The position numbers and the translations under genes were made by a program. From positions 97,199-161,198 of the forward strand of contig NZ_PQVF01000011.1 in NCBI RefSeq assembly GCF_002920915.1: a DNA stretch of 64,000 nt, written 5' to 3'. Source of the DNA: Solitalea longa (lineage in GTDB: Bacteria > Bacteroidota > Bacteroidia > Sphingobacteriales > Sphingobacteriaceae). This document shows, in pieces, positions 44,557-54,156 of the stretch. A model generated the notes under the pieces. It was not told the origin of the DNA. It did no database searches and saw nothing but the letters and a program-made list of their open reading frames with translations. How positions within the stretch are numbered: the first letter of the stretch is position 1; every line of letters starts with the position of its first letter.

Positions 44557-45489
44557 CTATCTCCTTTTGTCTGTTTTCCCATTTATTTTTGTTTTTGCAT
44601 CTGTCAAAGCATCCACTAATTCTTGAAGTTCGGGATCTAAACCTGGCGCAAATTCTTCGGGTCTTTCGGGCGAAGGTTTTATAGCAAAATTTTCTTGCGG
44701 TTCTGGAAGCGTTGTAAGTGATGATCCATCGTTTGCAGGAGCACTACCGTTAAAAATTACTTCCATTTGAGAAGAGTCAAGACAGAAATGGTATTGTTCA
44801 CGATTTATGCCTGCATCAATGAGTTTTTTCACTTCCGGATATTTGGAGGAATCAAATTTTGGAATTGGGAGTATTTTATTCCACTCCACACCTAGTGTTT
44901 CTAAGGCCTTGGCAAAGGCCATTTCATGAGCCTCATCACGTGCTATTAAAAAGGATACAGTTGAGCGCAACGATTTGTTGCTGGACATTTGATAAATACG
45001 GCATTTTTGTAAACGGCCCGTGGATTCTAGAACAAGATTATCCAGGAGGTCCAAAATAAGGTTACCATTATTGTGCACATAACTACCTGACCAAGGATTA
45101 CCGGCAGCATCAACCGGCAAAGCACCCTGGGCCCCTACAATAAAATGATGCGGATTCTTTTGCTCTTTAGCCATATCCATTGTAGGTTCTCCATTTTCGC
45201 CTGGTACACTGAATTTTTTACCGTGGTAACCAGGTGCACCATCGAGTAATTGCGATATGGTTCTACCTATCAGCTCCACATGACTTATCTCTTCCAGGGC
45301 TATTCCCTGAATCAGGTCTCGGTATTCTACCGCTTTTCCTCTAAAATTTAAACTCTGAAAGAAATATTGCATCATGGTTCTCATCTCCCCAAACTGGCCG
45401 CCAAGGCCTTCTTGTAATGCATTTGCTGCTGAGGGATCTGGCTGATCAATCTCAATAGGATTAATAAGGGTTTGATTGTAATAATACAT
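44557..45489 (-). CDS. Manganese catalase
   Basis: A 310-residue di-manganese catalase that dismutates hydrogen peroxide. Metal-ligand helices are visible: QEGLGGQFGEMRTMMQYFFQ, YRDLIQGIALEEISHVELIG, and the second pair SFLIARDEAHEMAFAKALET. The NPWSGSYVHNNGNLILDLLDN segment is also family-typical. The C-terminus is a proline/glutamate-rich extension. With the YciF-like gene it forms the island's oxidative-stress part. Confidence 0.93.
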   Translation of the reverse strand: MYYYNQTLINPIEIDQPDPSAANALQEGLGGQFGEMRTMMQYFFQSLNFRGKAVEYRDLIQGIALEEISHVELIGRTISQLLDGAPGYHGKKFSVPGENGEPTMDMAKEQKNPHHFIVGAQGALPVDAAGNPWSGSYVHNNGNLILDLLDNLVLESTGRLQKCRIYQMSSNKSLRSTVSFLIARDEAHEMAFAKALETLGVEWNKILPIPKFDSSKYPEVKKLIDAGINREQYHFCLDSSQMEVIFNGSAPANDGSSLTTLPEPQENFAIKPSPERPEEFAPGLDPELQELVDALTDAKTKINGKTDKRR

Positions 45490-46018
45490 ATTGAAGGATT
45501 TTTAATGTTATAAATATTATAACCCACCAATTTGGAACCACAGCTCAAAGTTTAAGAAAAGGCTCTTAATGGGCTGCGTGGACCCTTAAAATTGATTTTG
45601 TGATTCTATTAAAGGAGGAAAAGCTTACCGGAGAGAGTACTATTTTCACAAAAGGGGCATTTGGCTTTACTACTATTTTAATTGCTATGCTTCTACCTAA
45701 CAATACCTTCCATCTGGTAGATTATGTTGATAAAAGGACAAGGTTTTACTCACAAGTGGAATTAGATACCTCCCTGATTTTGAGTATTATCAATAAAAAT
45801 AACTTTTTAACTGGTACCAGTGAAGCTGTTTAATTGTGATTCTTTGTGGTTTTCTTTGCCCTTGTTAAAAATAAAAGATTTGAATTTGAACGAACCTTGC
45901 CGTGTTGTGGAATTAATAACTCTAATAAATCAGCCTGAGGAACAATGCCTTCCCTAAAAAACGGCATAAAATTTCCAGCTTAAACAATTGTTAGTCAATT
46001 GATTAAAATTTTAGAATT
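45490..46018. other. Non-coding gap
   Basis: A GTG-started 77-codon frame (45600-45833) is present with AAAGGAGG inside it rather than before it; I do not think it is a gene. Otherwise nothing is seen. Confidence 0.4.
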
Positions 46019-46150
46019 ATGAATAAAGATCCGAAAAAAGCACAAACTGATAATAAATCAGTTTCGCATGGTAAAGATGATTCAAAATCAAAATCTGATC
46101 AAAAATCAAATGGTAAAAAAGAAGTCCCCAAAAAAGAAAGTAAAAAGTAG
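46019..46150 (+). CDS. 43-residue Lys/Ser-rich peptide gene
   Basis: MNKDPKKAQTDNKSVSHGKD, then a KSKSDQKSNGKK stretch ending KKESKK. Highly basic and disordered, followed 22 bp later by a very strong terminator, which supports a real transcript. Similar tiny lysine-rich proteins occur in Bacteroidota stress clusters. Function unknown. Confidence 0.55.
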   Translation: MNKDPKKAQTDNKSVSHGKDDSKSKSDQKSNGKKEVPKKESKK

Positions 46151-46172
46151 TTTCAGGGGAATTTTTCATCGC

Positions 46173-46209
46173 AGAAGCGTAATGGAGCAATCCATTACGC
46201 TTCTTTTTT
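46173..46209 (+). terminator. Strong rho-independent terminator
   Basis: A perfect 14-bp stem (AGAAGCGTAATGGA) closed by a GCAA tetraloop and followed by T5-6. Confidence 0.95.
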
Positions 46210-46308
46210 GAACCGTGGAGGAGATGACTAGAATGAGGTTTATAGAAGGGAGTAAGATAAAATTGAGCTTATTATAATGACTGGCACGTTTTTTTTATCA
46301 TGCCTTAT

Positions 46309-46752
46309 ATGGAAACGAAAAAAAACATTGCAGCTGCGGTTGTGGGAACCTCTCTTATGACATTGTTCAGTTACTTACTGACTAAGAGTCAAAAAAAGAA
46401 TTACACAGAGCCAGAAGTTTTGAGTGAAATTGTTGATGAAAACAACTCTTCTGTTTCAGAGAAGGAGGCAAAAGCCCTAGGATGGACGGCTCATTATGGA
46501 GTGGGCCTGGCATTTACGAGTGCCTATTCTCTTATTTGGGAACATACATCTATTAAACCTTCAATAGCAAGTGGTGCCACATTAGGAGCATTGAGCGGTT
46601 TATTAGGCATTTTGGGTTGGTCACAATTGTTTCAAATGCACCATTCAACAAGTACCACTTATAAGGCAGAATATTATATGCAGCTAATACTGGCGCATAT
46701 AATTTTTGGTATAGGTGCAGCTAAGGGCTATAAATTAGGAAGCAAATTTTAA
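46309..46752 (+). CDS. Membrane protein, DUF1440-like
   Basis: 147 residues from METKKNIAAAVVGTSLMTLF (an ATG three codons earlier is possible). Four hydrophobic segments: about 6-24, 62-80, 90-110 and 125-142, with ALGWTAHYGVGLAFTSAYSL and ASGATLGALSGLLGILGWSQ, resembling DUF1440/YagU-like small inner-membrane proteins. Part of the stress cluster by position. Role unknown. Confidence 0.7.
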   Translation: METKKNIAAAVVGTSLMTLFSYLLTKSQKKNYTEPEVLSEIVDENNSSVSEKEAKALGWTAHYGVGLAFTSAYSLIWEHTSIKPSIASGATLGALSGLLGILGWSQLFQMHHSTSTTYKAEYYMQLILAHIIFGIGAAKGYKLGSKF

Positions 46753-46760
46753 GATTTATT

Positions 46761-47057
46761 ATGGACGAGAACTTACAACAGATGAATAAGGATGAACTTG
46801 TTAAAGAAGTAATAAAACTGCGTATGGGTATCAGCGAACATTGCGATAGTATCGGGCAGAATTTATGCTGGCATCATCCCAAATTGTTGTCTCTGCTTCC
46901 TGAAAAAATAGATCCTAAAATTTCAGTACCCGAATGGTCTGAATTTATGAAAGGATGTATCAATATCGAAAGTCGCTTGATAGGCTTCAACCCCTGCCTG
47001 GGCCGAATTGGAGAATACCGCAAGGAAGAAACAGGTTGGACTTTGGAGTCAGGCTAA
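46761..47057 (+). CDS. Small conserved protein (LCWHHP type) with altered C-terminus
   Basis: 98 residues. The first about 75 residues (DELVKEVIKLRMGISEHCDS; NLCWHHPKLLSLLPEKI) match a short Bacteroidota family I recall by the LCWHHP motif; function unknown. The last about 15 residues read into DNA that matches the C-terminus of a staphylococcal-type nuclease in another frame, so the natural end was probably lost in a fusion. Confidence 0.6.
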   Translation: MDENLQQMNKDELVKEVIKLRMGISEHCDSIGQNLCWHHPKLLSLLPEKIDPKISVPEWSEFMKGCINIESRLIGFNPCLGRIGEYRKEETGWTLESG

Positions 47058-47109
47058 TGCTATTGCACCTCGGGAATGGAGGAAGATGGAGAAATTACAT
47101 ATGAAGTAA
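47023..47109 (+). pseudogene. Fragment of a thermonuclease-like (SNase) C-terminus, copy 1
   Basis: In the +2 frame relative to the preceding gene, LWSQANAIAPREWRKMEKLH ends at a TAA at 47107. It parallels LWSQADAVAHWEWRKFSKLK of the copy at 47920. The upstream part of the nuclease is missing. Confidence 0.65.
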
Positions 47110-47166
47110 CAAGCTCCTCAGTTTATTTGTAGTTTAAAGTCTTGCTTGCGTTAAGACTTTACACTA

Positions 47167-47760
47167 TCATTTAGGCCATATTACTTTCGAGTCACCAAGA
47201 GACATTCCATGAATATCCTCACTAAAGGATTTGAATTCTTTTTGCTCCTTATCGGGTAGTTGATATACACCATCGGCAATCGGGTTGTTTTTTAAAATTT
47301 GATAATAGTGTATAAGAATATCAGTATGTTCAGACGCGGCACTTTTTGTCTGATTTGATTCGTCTTCCCAAAGTTCAAGAGCCAGAGCTTTCAGCGTCCA
47401 AGAACTATATTCACGGTACAAAGCATAATTCTCCACGTTAGAATAACCAAAAAGTGCGGATCGAATTTTGGATAAATCATCCGAGTTGCAAATACTGTCC
47501 ATTTTCCTTACTTGAAAACATCTATTACTGACTTCATAATACATTCTATTAGATTCCTTTTTGTTCGTAAGGTAATTAGTATAAGTAGTATAAGCCCAAG
47601 TCATACCTGAAAGTAGCACAGAGGATAAAAAGAAAATTCCAAGAGGAGTATTAAGAAAACTTATAGCCTTATTTTTATTTTTTTGCTCTAATTCATTTCT
47701 AATTTGTAGCCTAAATTTCTCTTCCTCGCTAATCCGTAACATGTCTTGTTCTGTTAGCAT
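47167..47760 (-). CDS. Single-pass membrane protein of unknown function
   Basis: 197 residues: a charged N-terminus (EEEKFRLQIRNELEQKNKNK), one membrane helix (about 38-55, LGIFFLSSVLLSGMTWAY), and a helical extracytoplasmic or cytoplasmic domain with three cysteines (NRCFQVRKMDSICNSDD). No recognised family. It lies between the two nuclease fragments, as if inserted. Confidence 0.6.
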   Translation of the reverse strand: MLTEQDMLRISEEEKFRLQIRNELEQKNKNKAISFLNTPLGIFFLSSVLLSGMTWAYTTYTNYLTNKKESNRMYYEVSNRCFQVRKMDSICNSDDLSKIRSALFGYSNVENYALYREYSSWTLKALALELWEDESNQTKSAASEHTDILIHYYQILKNNPIADGVYQLPDKEQKEFKSFSEDIHGMSLGDSKVIWPK

Positions 47761-47919
47761 ATTGTTAATCCATTTGATGGTTCAAAAAACAAGGGGTCAT
47801 TTCGATTGTCGCACAAGGTCGAAAGTAGCATTGAATTTATAAAGATAAACAACAAATAAAATACGGTGGCAAAAATTACTAATAAGGACCGGTAAGTTAG
47901 GAGTATCGGAAATGTTTAT

Positions 47920-48114
47920 TTGAACAATTCTGAAATATTAAATGAAAAAATTTTAGCTGCCGGTTATGCTTGGCATTATATGAAATATGATCAAAATCCT
48001 GCCTGGGATGAATTGGAGAAAATAGCTAGGAATAAAAAAACTGGACTTTGGAGCCAAGCTGATGCTGTAGCGCATTGGGAGTGGAGGAAGTTTTCAAAAT
48101 TGAAAGTAGAATAA
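47920..48114 (+). pseudogene. Fragment of a thermonuclease-like (SNase) C-terminus, copy 2
   Basis: About 64 codons from a TTG: ILAAGYAWHYMKYDQNPAWD, then IARNKKTGLWSQADA and WEWRKF. This is the typical end of secreted SNase-fold nucleases. The catalytic Arg/Glu region and signal peptide are absent, so it is a truncated gene, probably silent. Confidence 0.75.
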
Positions 48115-48292
48115 ATTGCAACTGATCAATTAGGACGTGCGAAAAAATAACATCAAAAAGAAACTGTGGTTGTTCAAACGATTTAGAAAACAAATTGATA
48201 AATTTGGTATGCAAATTAAGAATTTGTGTTAATCGTCATTTAAAAGATATTTTTGTAACCTTAATCATAATCAATTTACACATCCTATATAA

Positions 48293-48445
48293 ATGAATGA
48301 AGTATTAGATCTTTTAAGTAATTATTCAAAAGAAAAACACTCGAACACCCTTTATCAACATATTAATCCTATTCCATATGTTATCAATCCGATAAAAAGC
48401 CAGTTATGGGTAACCTTTCAAACACTTTATTATAACAATTTGTAA
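48293..48445 (+). CDS. Possible 50-residue ORF before hsdR
   Basis: MNEVLDLLSNYSKEKHSNTL and onward to VTFQTLYYNNL. An ATG-started frame 97 bp upstream of hsdR in the same direction. Composition is plausible, but no family is visible and it could be chance or the N-terminal stub of a broken gene. Confidence 0.25.
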   Translation: MNEVLDLLSNYSKEKHSNTLYQHINPIPYVINPIKSQLWVTFQTLYYNNL

Positions 48446-48541
48446 TAAATTAATTTATGGGCATTTACTTTATTTGAGTAACCAATTATAAATAGCAAAA
48501 ACCTCTTAATGTTGAATTATACATTCAATTAAAATCTACTT

Positions 48542-50887
48542 ATGAGTAAAAAAGAACTTAGCGAATGTGATATTTGTGATCTCTACATTACTCCAGCAAT
48601 TAAAGCTGCGGGCTGGGATCAGTTTAAACAAATCAGAAGAGAAGTTACTTTAACACCGGGGCCAGTAATAGTGAGAGGTGAATTGTCTGCCCGGAATAAA
48701 AAAAAGAAAAAATTTGCCGATTATATACTTTCTTGGGTACCTGGGACAATGATTGCCGTTGTAGAGGCCAAAGATAACACTCACACTGTTAGCCATGGAA
48801 TGCAACAAGCTTTAGGATATGCTGAAATTTTAGGTTTACCTAGTGCTTTTAGCTCAAATGGCGATGCATTTGCTTCGCATAATAAAACGCCGCAAGATAG
48901 TGAGGATATTGAAACCGAATTTCCTTTAGAAAATTTCCCAACTCCTGACGAACTCTGGAGACGTTATAAAAAGTTCCGTGATATCAAAGACGAGGAAACT
49001 GATCTTATTCTCCAACCTTATTATACTGATGGGTCAGGTAAGGAACCCAGATATTATCAAGTAGAAGCAATAAACCGAACTATTGAAGCCGTTGCTAAAG
49101 GTCAAAAAAGAATTCTATTAGTAATGGCAACAGGTACAGGTAAGACTTATACCACTTTTCAAATAATTTGGCGCCTATGGAAAGCGAAGGCTGCAAAAAG
49201 AATACTATTCCTTGTGGATAGAAATATACTTGCTGACCAAACATTGGTGAACGACTTTAAGCCATTTGGTTCGATTATGACCAAAATCAAAAATCGCAAA
49301 ATTGATCCGTCTTATGAGATACATTTAGGGTTATATCAAGCATTAACAGGTCCATATGAAGAAGACAAAATCTTCAAAAGTGTTACCCCTGATTTTTTTG
49401 ATTTAATTATTATTGACGAGTGTCACAGGGGAAGTGCCGCAGATGATTCAGCATGGAGAGAAATATTGGATTACTTCAAAAACTCTATCCAAATTGGTTT
49501 AACTGCTACACCCAAGGAAACAGAATATGTTTCCAATTTAACCTATTTTGGCGAGCCAGTTTATACCTATAGTTTAAAACAGGGTATTCAGGATGGATTT
49601 TTAGCACCTTATAAAGTGGTAAAAATCAATATTGATAAGGATGTTGATGGATGGATACCTCCAGATGGAATGACAGATGATTTAGGGCAAGAAATTGAAA
49701 AGCGCATTTACAATCAGGCGGATATGGACCGCATACTGGTGCTTAACCAACGTACAAAATTAGTTGCTCAGCGTGTGATGCAACTTTTAAACGCAACCGA
49801 TCCGTTTTCTAAAACCATTATTTTTTGTGAGGATATTGATCATGCAGAACGCATGCGAAAAGCAATTGTAAATGTTGCGGGTAGATTGGCAATTGATAAT
49901 CCCAGGTATGTAATGCGAATTACAGGTGACAGTGTTGAAGGGAAAGCCGAGCTTGATAATTTTATTGACCCGGAAAGTAAATTTCCTGTAATTGCCACCA
50001 CAAGTGAGTTAATGACAACTGGTGTTGATGCCAAAACATGCAGATTGATTGTTTTGGATAAGACTATCAATTCGATGACCACCTTTAAACAAATTATTGG
50101 AAGAGGAACCCGGATAGATGAGGACTTCAATAAGTACTATTTCACTATAATGGATTTTAAAAAAGCAACAGAGCATTTTAAGGATCCAGATTTTGATGGT
50201 GAGCCAGTGGTGATTTACAACCCAGATCCTGGAGATGATCCGGAACCACCAGATCCTCCGACTGATGAAGAAGACGATGATGAAACAGATGAAGGCCCGG
50301 AAGATTCTGGCACAAAGAAAATAGTTATAAGCGGGGTGCCTGTAAAAATTAAAAACGAACGTATTGAATATCTTGGCGATGATGGTAAATTAATTACTGA
50401 ATCGTATAAGGACTTTACGGAAAAACAGGTTAAACAAGAATTTGCTTCACTTGATGATTTTTTAAAAAAATGGAATGATGCTGATAAAAAACAAGTAATC
50501 ATTGATTTACTTGAAGACCACGGTGTATTACTTGAAAATCTGGCTGAATTGGTAGGAAAAGATTATGGCGATTTTGACCTTATTTGTCATGTGGCATTTG
50601 ACCAACCGCCTTTAACAAGAAAAGAGCGAGCCAATAATGTGAAAAAGCGAGATTACTTTACAAAATATGGAGAGCAGGCAAGAGCTGTATTAAATGGCTT
50701 ATTGGAAATGTATGCTGATAAAGGAGTACAAAGTATTGAGGATGCTAAAGTTCTTAAATTAAAGCCTTTCAGTGATATAGGAACGCCTCTGGAAATTATT
50801 AAAAACATTTTCGGAGGTAAATTGAATTATGAGAAAGCTATTCAAGAATTAGAAAATGAACTATTTAAAAAGGAAGAGACAGCATGA
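48542..50887 (+). CDS. hsdR: Type I restriction enzyme R subunit
   Basis: A 781-residue HsdR: PD-(D/E)xK nuclease near the N-terminus (FADYILSWVPGTMIAVVEAK, about 57-77), SF2 motor with Walker A VMATGTGKTYTTF (about 195) and DECH box IIDECHRGSAADD (about 291), helicase motif VI-like QIIGRGTRID (about 515), a very acidic linker (DPEPPDPPTDEEDDDE) and an EcoEI-type C-terminal domain. It cleaves DNA after translocation when sites are unmodified. Overlaps hsdM by 4 bp. Confidence 0.95.
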   Translation: MSKKELSECDICDLYITPAIKAAGWDQFKQIRREVTLTPGPVIVRGELSARNKKKKKFADYILSWVPGTMIAVVEAKDNTHTVSHGMQQALGYAEILGLPSAFSSNGDAFASHNKTPQDSEDIETEFPLENFPTPDELWRRYKKFRDIKDEETDLILQPYYTDGSGKEPRYYQVEAINRTIEAVAKGQKRILLVMATGTGKTYTTFQIIWRLWKAKAAKRILFLVDRNILADQTLVNDFKPFGSIMTKIKNRKIDPSYEIHLGLYQALTGPYEEDKIFKSVTPDFFDLIIIDECHRGSAADDSAWREILDYFKNSIQIGLTATPKETEYVSNLTYFGEPVYTYSLKQGIQDGFLAPYKVVKINIDKDVDGWIPPDGMTDDLGQEIEKRIYNQADMDRILVLNQRTKLVAQRVMQLLNATDPFSKTIIFCEDIDHAERMRKAIVNVAGRLAIDNPRYVMRITGDSVEGKAELDNFIDPESKFPVIATTSELMTTGVDAKTCRLIVLDKTINSMTTFKQIIGRGTRIDEDFNKYYFTIMDFKKATEHFKDPDFDGEPVVIYNPDPGDDPEPPDPPTDEEDDDETDEGPEDSGTKKIVISGVPVKIKNERIEYLGDDGKLITESYKDFTEKQVKQEFASLDDFLKKWNDADKKQVIIDLLEDHGVLLENLAELVGKDYGDFDLICHVAFDQPPLTRKERANNVKKRDYFTKYGEQARAVLNGLLEMYADKGVQSIEDAKVLKLKPFSDIGTPLEIIKNIFGGKLNYEKAIQELENELFKKEETA

Positions 50888-52353
50888 GTAATGTTTCAGG
50901 TATTATAAAATCGATTCAGGATATAATGCGCAAGGATGTGGGCGTAGATGGAGATGCTCAGCGTATTAGCCAGTTGGTCTGGCTTTTTTTCTTGAAAATA
51001 GTAGATGACAGGGAGTTAGAATTAGAGCTAACAGAAGACGATTACACATCTCCTATACCGGAGGATTTGAGATGGCGCAATTGGGCTACAGATTCAGAGG
51101 GGATTACCGGCGACGAATTATTGGATTTTGTAAATGTTCAGCTTTTCCCAACTTTTAAAAACAAGCTGAAAATTGAGGGGGAGGACGGAAAACGAGCCCT
51201 GGTTATAAAAAATGTTTTTGAAGATGCTTACAACTACATGAAGTCTGGAACGCTCTTGCGCCAGGTTATAAATAAAATTTGTGAGATTGATTTTAATGCA
51301 TCTAGGGACCGTCATACGTTTGGCAGTATTTATGAACAGCTTTTGAAAGATTTACAAAGTGCAGGGAATGCCGGTGAATTTTATACTCCTCGGGCCGTAA
51401 CTACATTTATTGTAGATAGGATTAGTCCAAAGTTGGAAGATACAGTCCTCGATCCTGCTTGCGGTACCGGTGGCTTTTTGACCAATGTAATAGAATACAA
51501 ACGCCAGCATTTTGTAAAGTCACCAACAGATGAAGCTATATTACAAAAATCAATTTTGGGGGTAGAGAAGAAAGCATTACCTCATATGCTCTGTACCACC
51601 AATATGATTTTACATGGTATTGATGTGCCTATCAATATTAAACATGACAATACGCTTGCCCGACCACTCCGCGATTATACTAACAACGATAGAGTAAATG
51701 TAATTGTGACTAACCCACCTTTCGGAGGTATGGAAGAAGATGGTATTGAAAATAACTTTCCTGCTACAATTCGTACAAGAGAAACTGCCAATCTTTTCAT
51801 GGCTCTTATTATTCATTTGCTAAAAAATGAAGGTAAAGCTGCAGTTGTATTACCAGATGGTTTCTTATTTGGTGAAGGTATTCAAACACGGTTGAAGGAA
51901 AAATTGTTGACTGAATGTAATCTTCACACAATAGTTCGCTTGCCTAATGGTGTTTTTAATCCTTACACAGGTATAAGAACAAACATACTTTTTTTTACAA
52001 AAGGAAAACAAACAGAACAGGTTTGGTTTTATGAGCACCCATACCCTGAAGGTGTGGTGAATTACAACAAAACAAAGCCCATGCGTTTCGAAGAATTTGA
52101 GGCGGAAATTAAATGGTGGGGTTCAGAAGAAGATGGTTTTTCGGCAAGGGTAGAAAATGAACAGGCATGGAAAGTTTCAGTTGAAGATATAATTAGTAGG
52201 AATTATAACCTCGATATTAAAAACCCTCATATTGGCGAACAAAACAGTCATGACCCTGACGAGTTGCTTAATCAATACAAAGAAGAACAGACTGAAATAT
52301 CAAAACTTCGAAATCAATTAAAGGAAATTTTGGCAGAAGCCTTATCAAAATAA
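50884..52353 (+). CDS. hsdM: Type I restriction-modification methyltransferase M subunit
   Basis: A 489-residue N6-adenine methyltransferase: N-terminal helical HsdM_N domain (about 5-130), SAM site LDPACGTGGFLTNVIEY (about 197) and catalytic NPPF in VIVTNPPFGGMEEDG (about 275). Starts in the ATGA overlap with hsdR, so the two are coupled. Methylates the site that HsdS recognises. Confidence 0.96.
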   Translation: MSNVSGIIKSIQDIMRKDVGVDGDAQRISQLVWLFFLKIVDDRELELELTEDDYTSPIPEDLRWRNWATDSEGITGDELLDFVNVQLFPTFKNKLKIEGEDGKRALVIKNVFEDAYNYMKSGTLLRQVINKICEIDFNASRDRHTFGSIYEQLLKDLQSAGNAGEFYTPRAVTTFIVDRISPKLEDTVLDPACGTGGFLTNVIEYKRQHFVKSPTDEAILQKSILGVEKKALPHMLCTTNMILHGIDVPINIKHDNTLARPLRDYTNNDRVNVIVTNPPFGGMEEDGIENNFPATIRTRETANLFMALIIHLLKNEGKAAVVLPDGFLFGEGIQTRLKEKLLTECNLHTIVRLPNGVFNPYTGIRTNILFFTKGKQTEQVWFYEHPYPEGVVNYNKTKPMRFEEFEAEIKWWGSEEDGFSARVENEQAWKVSVEDIISRNYNLDIKNPHIGEQNSHDPDELLNQYKEEQTEISKLRNQLKEILAEALSK

Positions 52354-52362
52354 AATTGACAA

Positions 52363-54114
52363 ATGACAGATAGTATTTTAAAAGGCTTTGAAGTTTGGTC
52401 CCATGCTCAAGGAGTAAAATCCAGAGGTAGAGTTAAAAGTATTGATAATATTAGTCTGGAGGGGATTATTCGATTACGTGAACTTATTAAAGAATTGGCT
52501 TTACAAGGGAGACTTATTCCTCAAGATTTAGATGAAGAATCAGGTTCAGAACTTTTAAAAAGAATAGATACTGTTTTAACTTCAAAGTACGGGATAGCCT
52601 TTTCAATTAAGTTGTCTCGGGATAATTCAACTTTAAACCCATTAAGCTTTCGATATACAATTCCAGATAATTGGACTTGGTGTGAATTGCAAGACATTGC
52701 TATGTTTATTAATGGTAAAGCACATGAGCAATTTATTACAGAGGAACCAAATTATATATTAATTAATTCTCGATTTGTTTCAACTAATGGTAGTGTTAAA
52801 AAATATACGACAGAAAGATTGACCCCTTTATTTAAGGGAGATATTGCTATTGTAATGAGTGATGTGCCAGAAGGTATAGCTCTAGTTAGATGCTGTATAG
52901 TTGAGGAGGATAATAAATATACACTTAATCAGCGTATCGGAGGTATTCTTACTTGTGATGAATTAAGCTCTGATTTTTTAGCCCTTGTATTGGACAGAAA
53001 TAGGTATTATTTGCAGTATGATGATGGTAAGAAACAGACTAATCTAAAGAAAATACATCTACTTTCTTGTCCAATTCCGCTTCCTCCATTAGCTGAGCAA
53101 AAGCGAATTGTAGCCAAAGTCAATGAACTAATGGTTTTGTGCGATCAGTTGGAAGTGGAACACACCAACAACCTTAAAACTCATCAAATACTAGTAAAGA
53201 CTTTGCTTGAAACTCTAACGCAAGCAAAAGATGCTGATGAACTACAAGCAGCGTGGCAACGGCTCTCTATTTATTTTGATACACTTTTCTGTACTGAAGA
53301 TAGTATTGATCAACTAAAGCAAACTGTTTTACAGTTGGCTATTATGGGCAGATTAGTGAAGCAAGATCCTAATGATGAGCCGGCGAGTGAATTGGTAAGG
53401 ATGATCGAAAAGGAAAAAGGAAAATTAATAAAAGAGGGAAAACTAAAAAAGCAATCACCTCTGCCCAAAATAAGGGACGACGAGAAGTTGTTTGAACTAC
53501 CAATAAATTGGGAATGGGTGAGATTAGGGGAGTTCGGAATAGTGTTTTCAGGAGCCTCTTTTAATAGTAATGATTTCAACCAACAAGGCGGGACTAAAGT
53601 CATCAAAATTACAAATGCTGGAGTTGGCAAGTTAGTTGAAACAGATGATTATTTACCAACAAATTTTTTAAGTGATTTTGAGCAGTATGTGGTAAATGAA
53701 AATGACCTGATTCTTGCTTTGACCCGTCCATACATAGCTGCAGGATTAAAAATAAGTAAATGTCCCCCTAGCTATAATAAGTCTTTACTTAATCAGCGTG
53801 TCGCCTCAATTAGGCTTTTGGAAGGGAATAATTATGTCTTTCTTTATTTACAAAGTTCTTTTGTACTAAACTTATTTATCGAACGTTTCGGAAATTCAGG
53901 TCTTCAGCCGAATTTGAAAATAGCTGATGTCACAAATTTGGTTTTGCCAATACCTCCCCTTAAAGAGCAGCAAAGAATTATGTCTAAAGTTGATCAACTT
54001 TTTGCTTTGTGCGATCAATTGAAGGAAAGAATAATTAAATCTCAAGAAATACAAGGATTGCTTTCCGAGACTATCTTTGAAAGTGCTGTAGCTCTCAGGA
54101 AAAAATTAGAATAA
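52363..54114 (+). CDS. hsdS: Type I restriction-modification specificity S subunit
   Basis: A 583-residue HsdS with two target-recognition domains and conserved spacers. Each TRD opens with a W-rich phrase (IPDNWTWCELQDIAMFINGK; PINWEWVRLGEFGIVFSGAS) and ends in PLPPLAEQKRIVAKVNELMV or PIPPLKEQQRIMSKVDQLFA, followed by a coiled-coil spacer (CDQLEVEHTNN, CDQLKERIIKS). It reads a bipartite DNA site. Third gene of the operon, 9 bp after hsdM. Confidence 0.95.
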   Translation: MTDSILKGFEVWSHAQGVKSRGRVKSIDNISLEGIIRLRELIKELALQGRLIPQDLDEESGSELLKRIDTVLTSKYGIAFSIKLSRDNSTLNPLSFRYTIPDNWTWCELQDIAMFINGKAHEQFITEEPNYILINSRFVSTNGSVKKYTTERLTPLFKGDIAIVMSDVPEGIALVRCCIVEEDNKYTLNQRIGGILTCDELSSDFLALVLDRNRYYLQYDDGKKQTNLKKIHLLSCPIPLPPLAEQKRIVAKVNELMVLCDQLEVEHTNNLKTHQILVKTLLETLTQAKDADELQAAWQRLSIYFDTLFCTEDSIDQLKQTVLQLAIMGRLVKQDPNDEPASELVRMIEKEKGKLIKEGKLKKQSPLPKIRDDEKLFELPINWEWVRLGEFGIVFSGASFNSNDFNQQGGTKVIKITNAGVGKLVETDDYLPTNFLSDFEQYVVNENDLILALTRPYIAAGLKISKCPPSYNKSLLNQRVASIRLLEGNNYVFLYLQSSFVLNLFIERFGNSGLQPNLKIADVTNLVLPIPPLKEQQRIMSKVDQLFALCDQLKERIIKSQEIQGLLSETIFESAVALRKKLE

Positions 54115-54156
54115 AAAACCCCAATTTCTATATAATTAAAACCACTTGAAAAATAT

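Noticed and set aside
45600..45833. 77-codon GTG-started ORF
   Set aside because: The purine-rich AAAGGAGG lies inside the frame rather than upstream, there is no ATG and no family; more likely chance.
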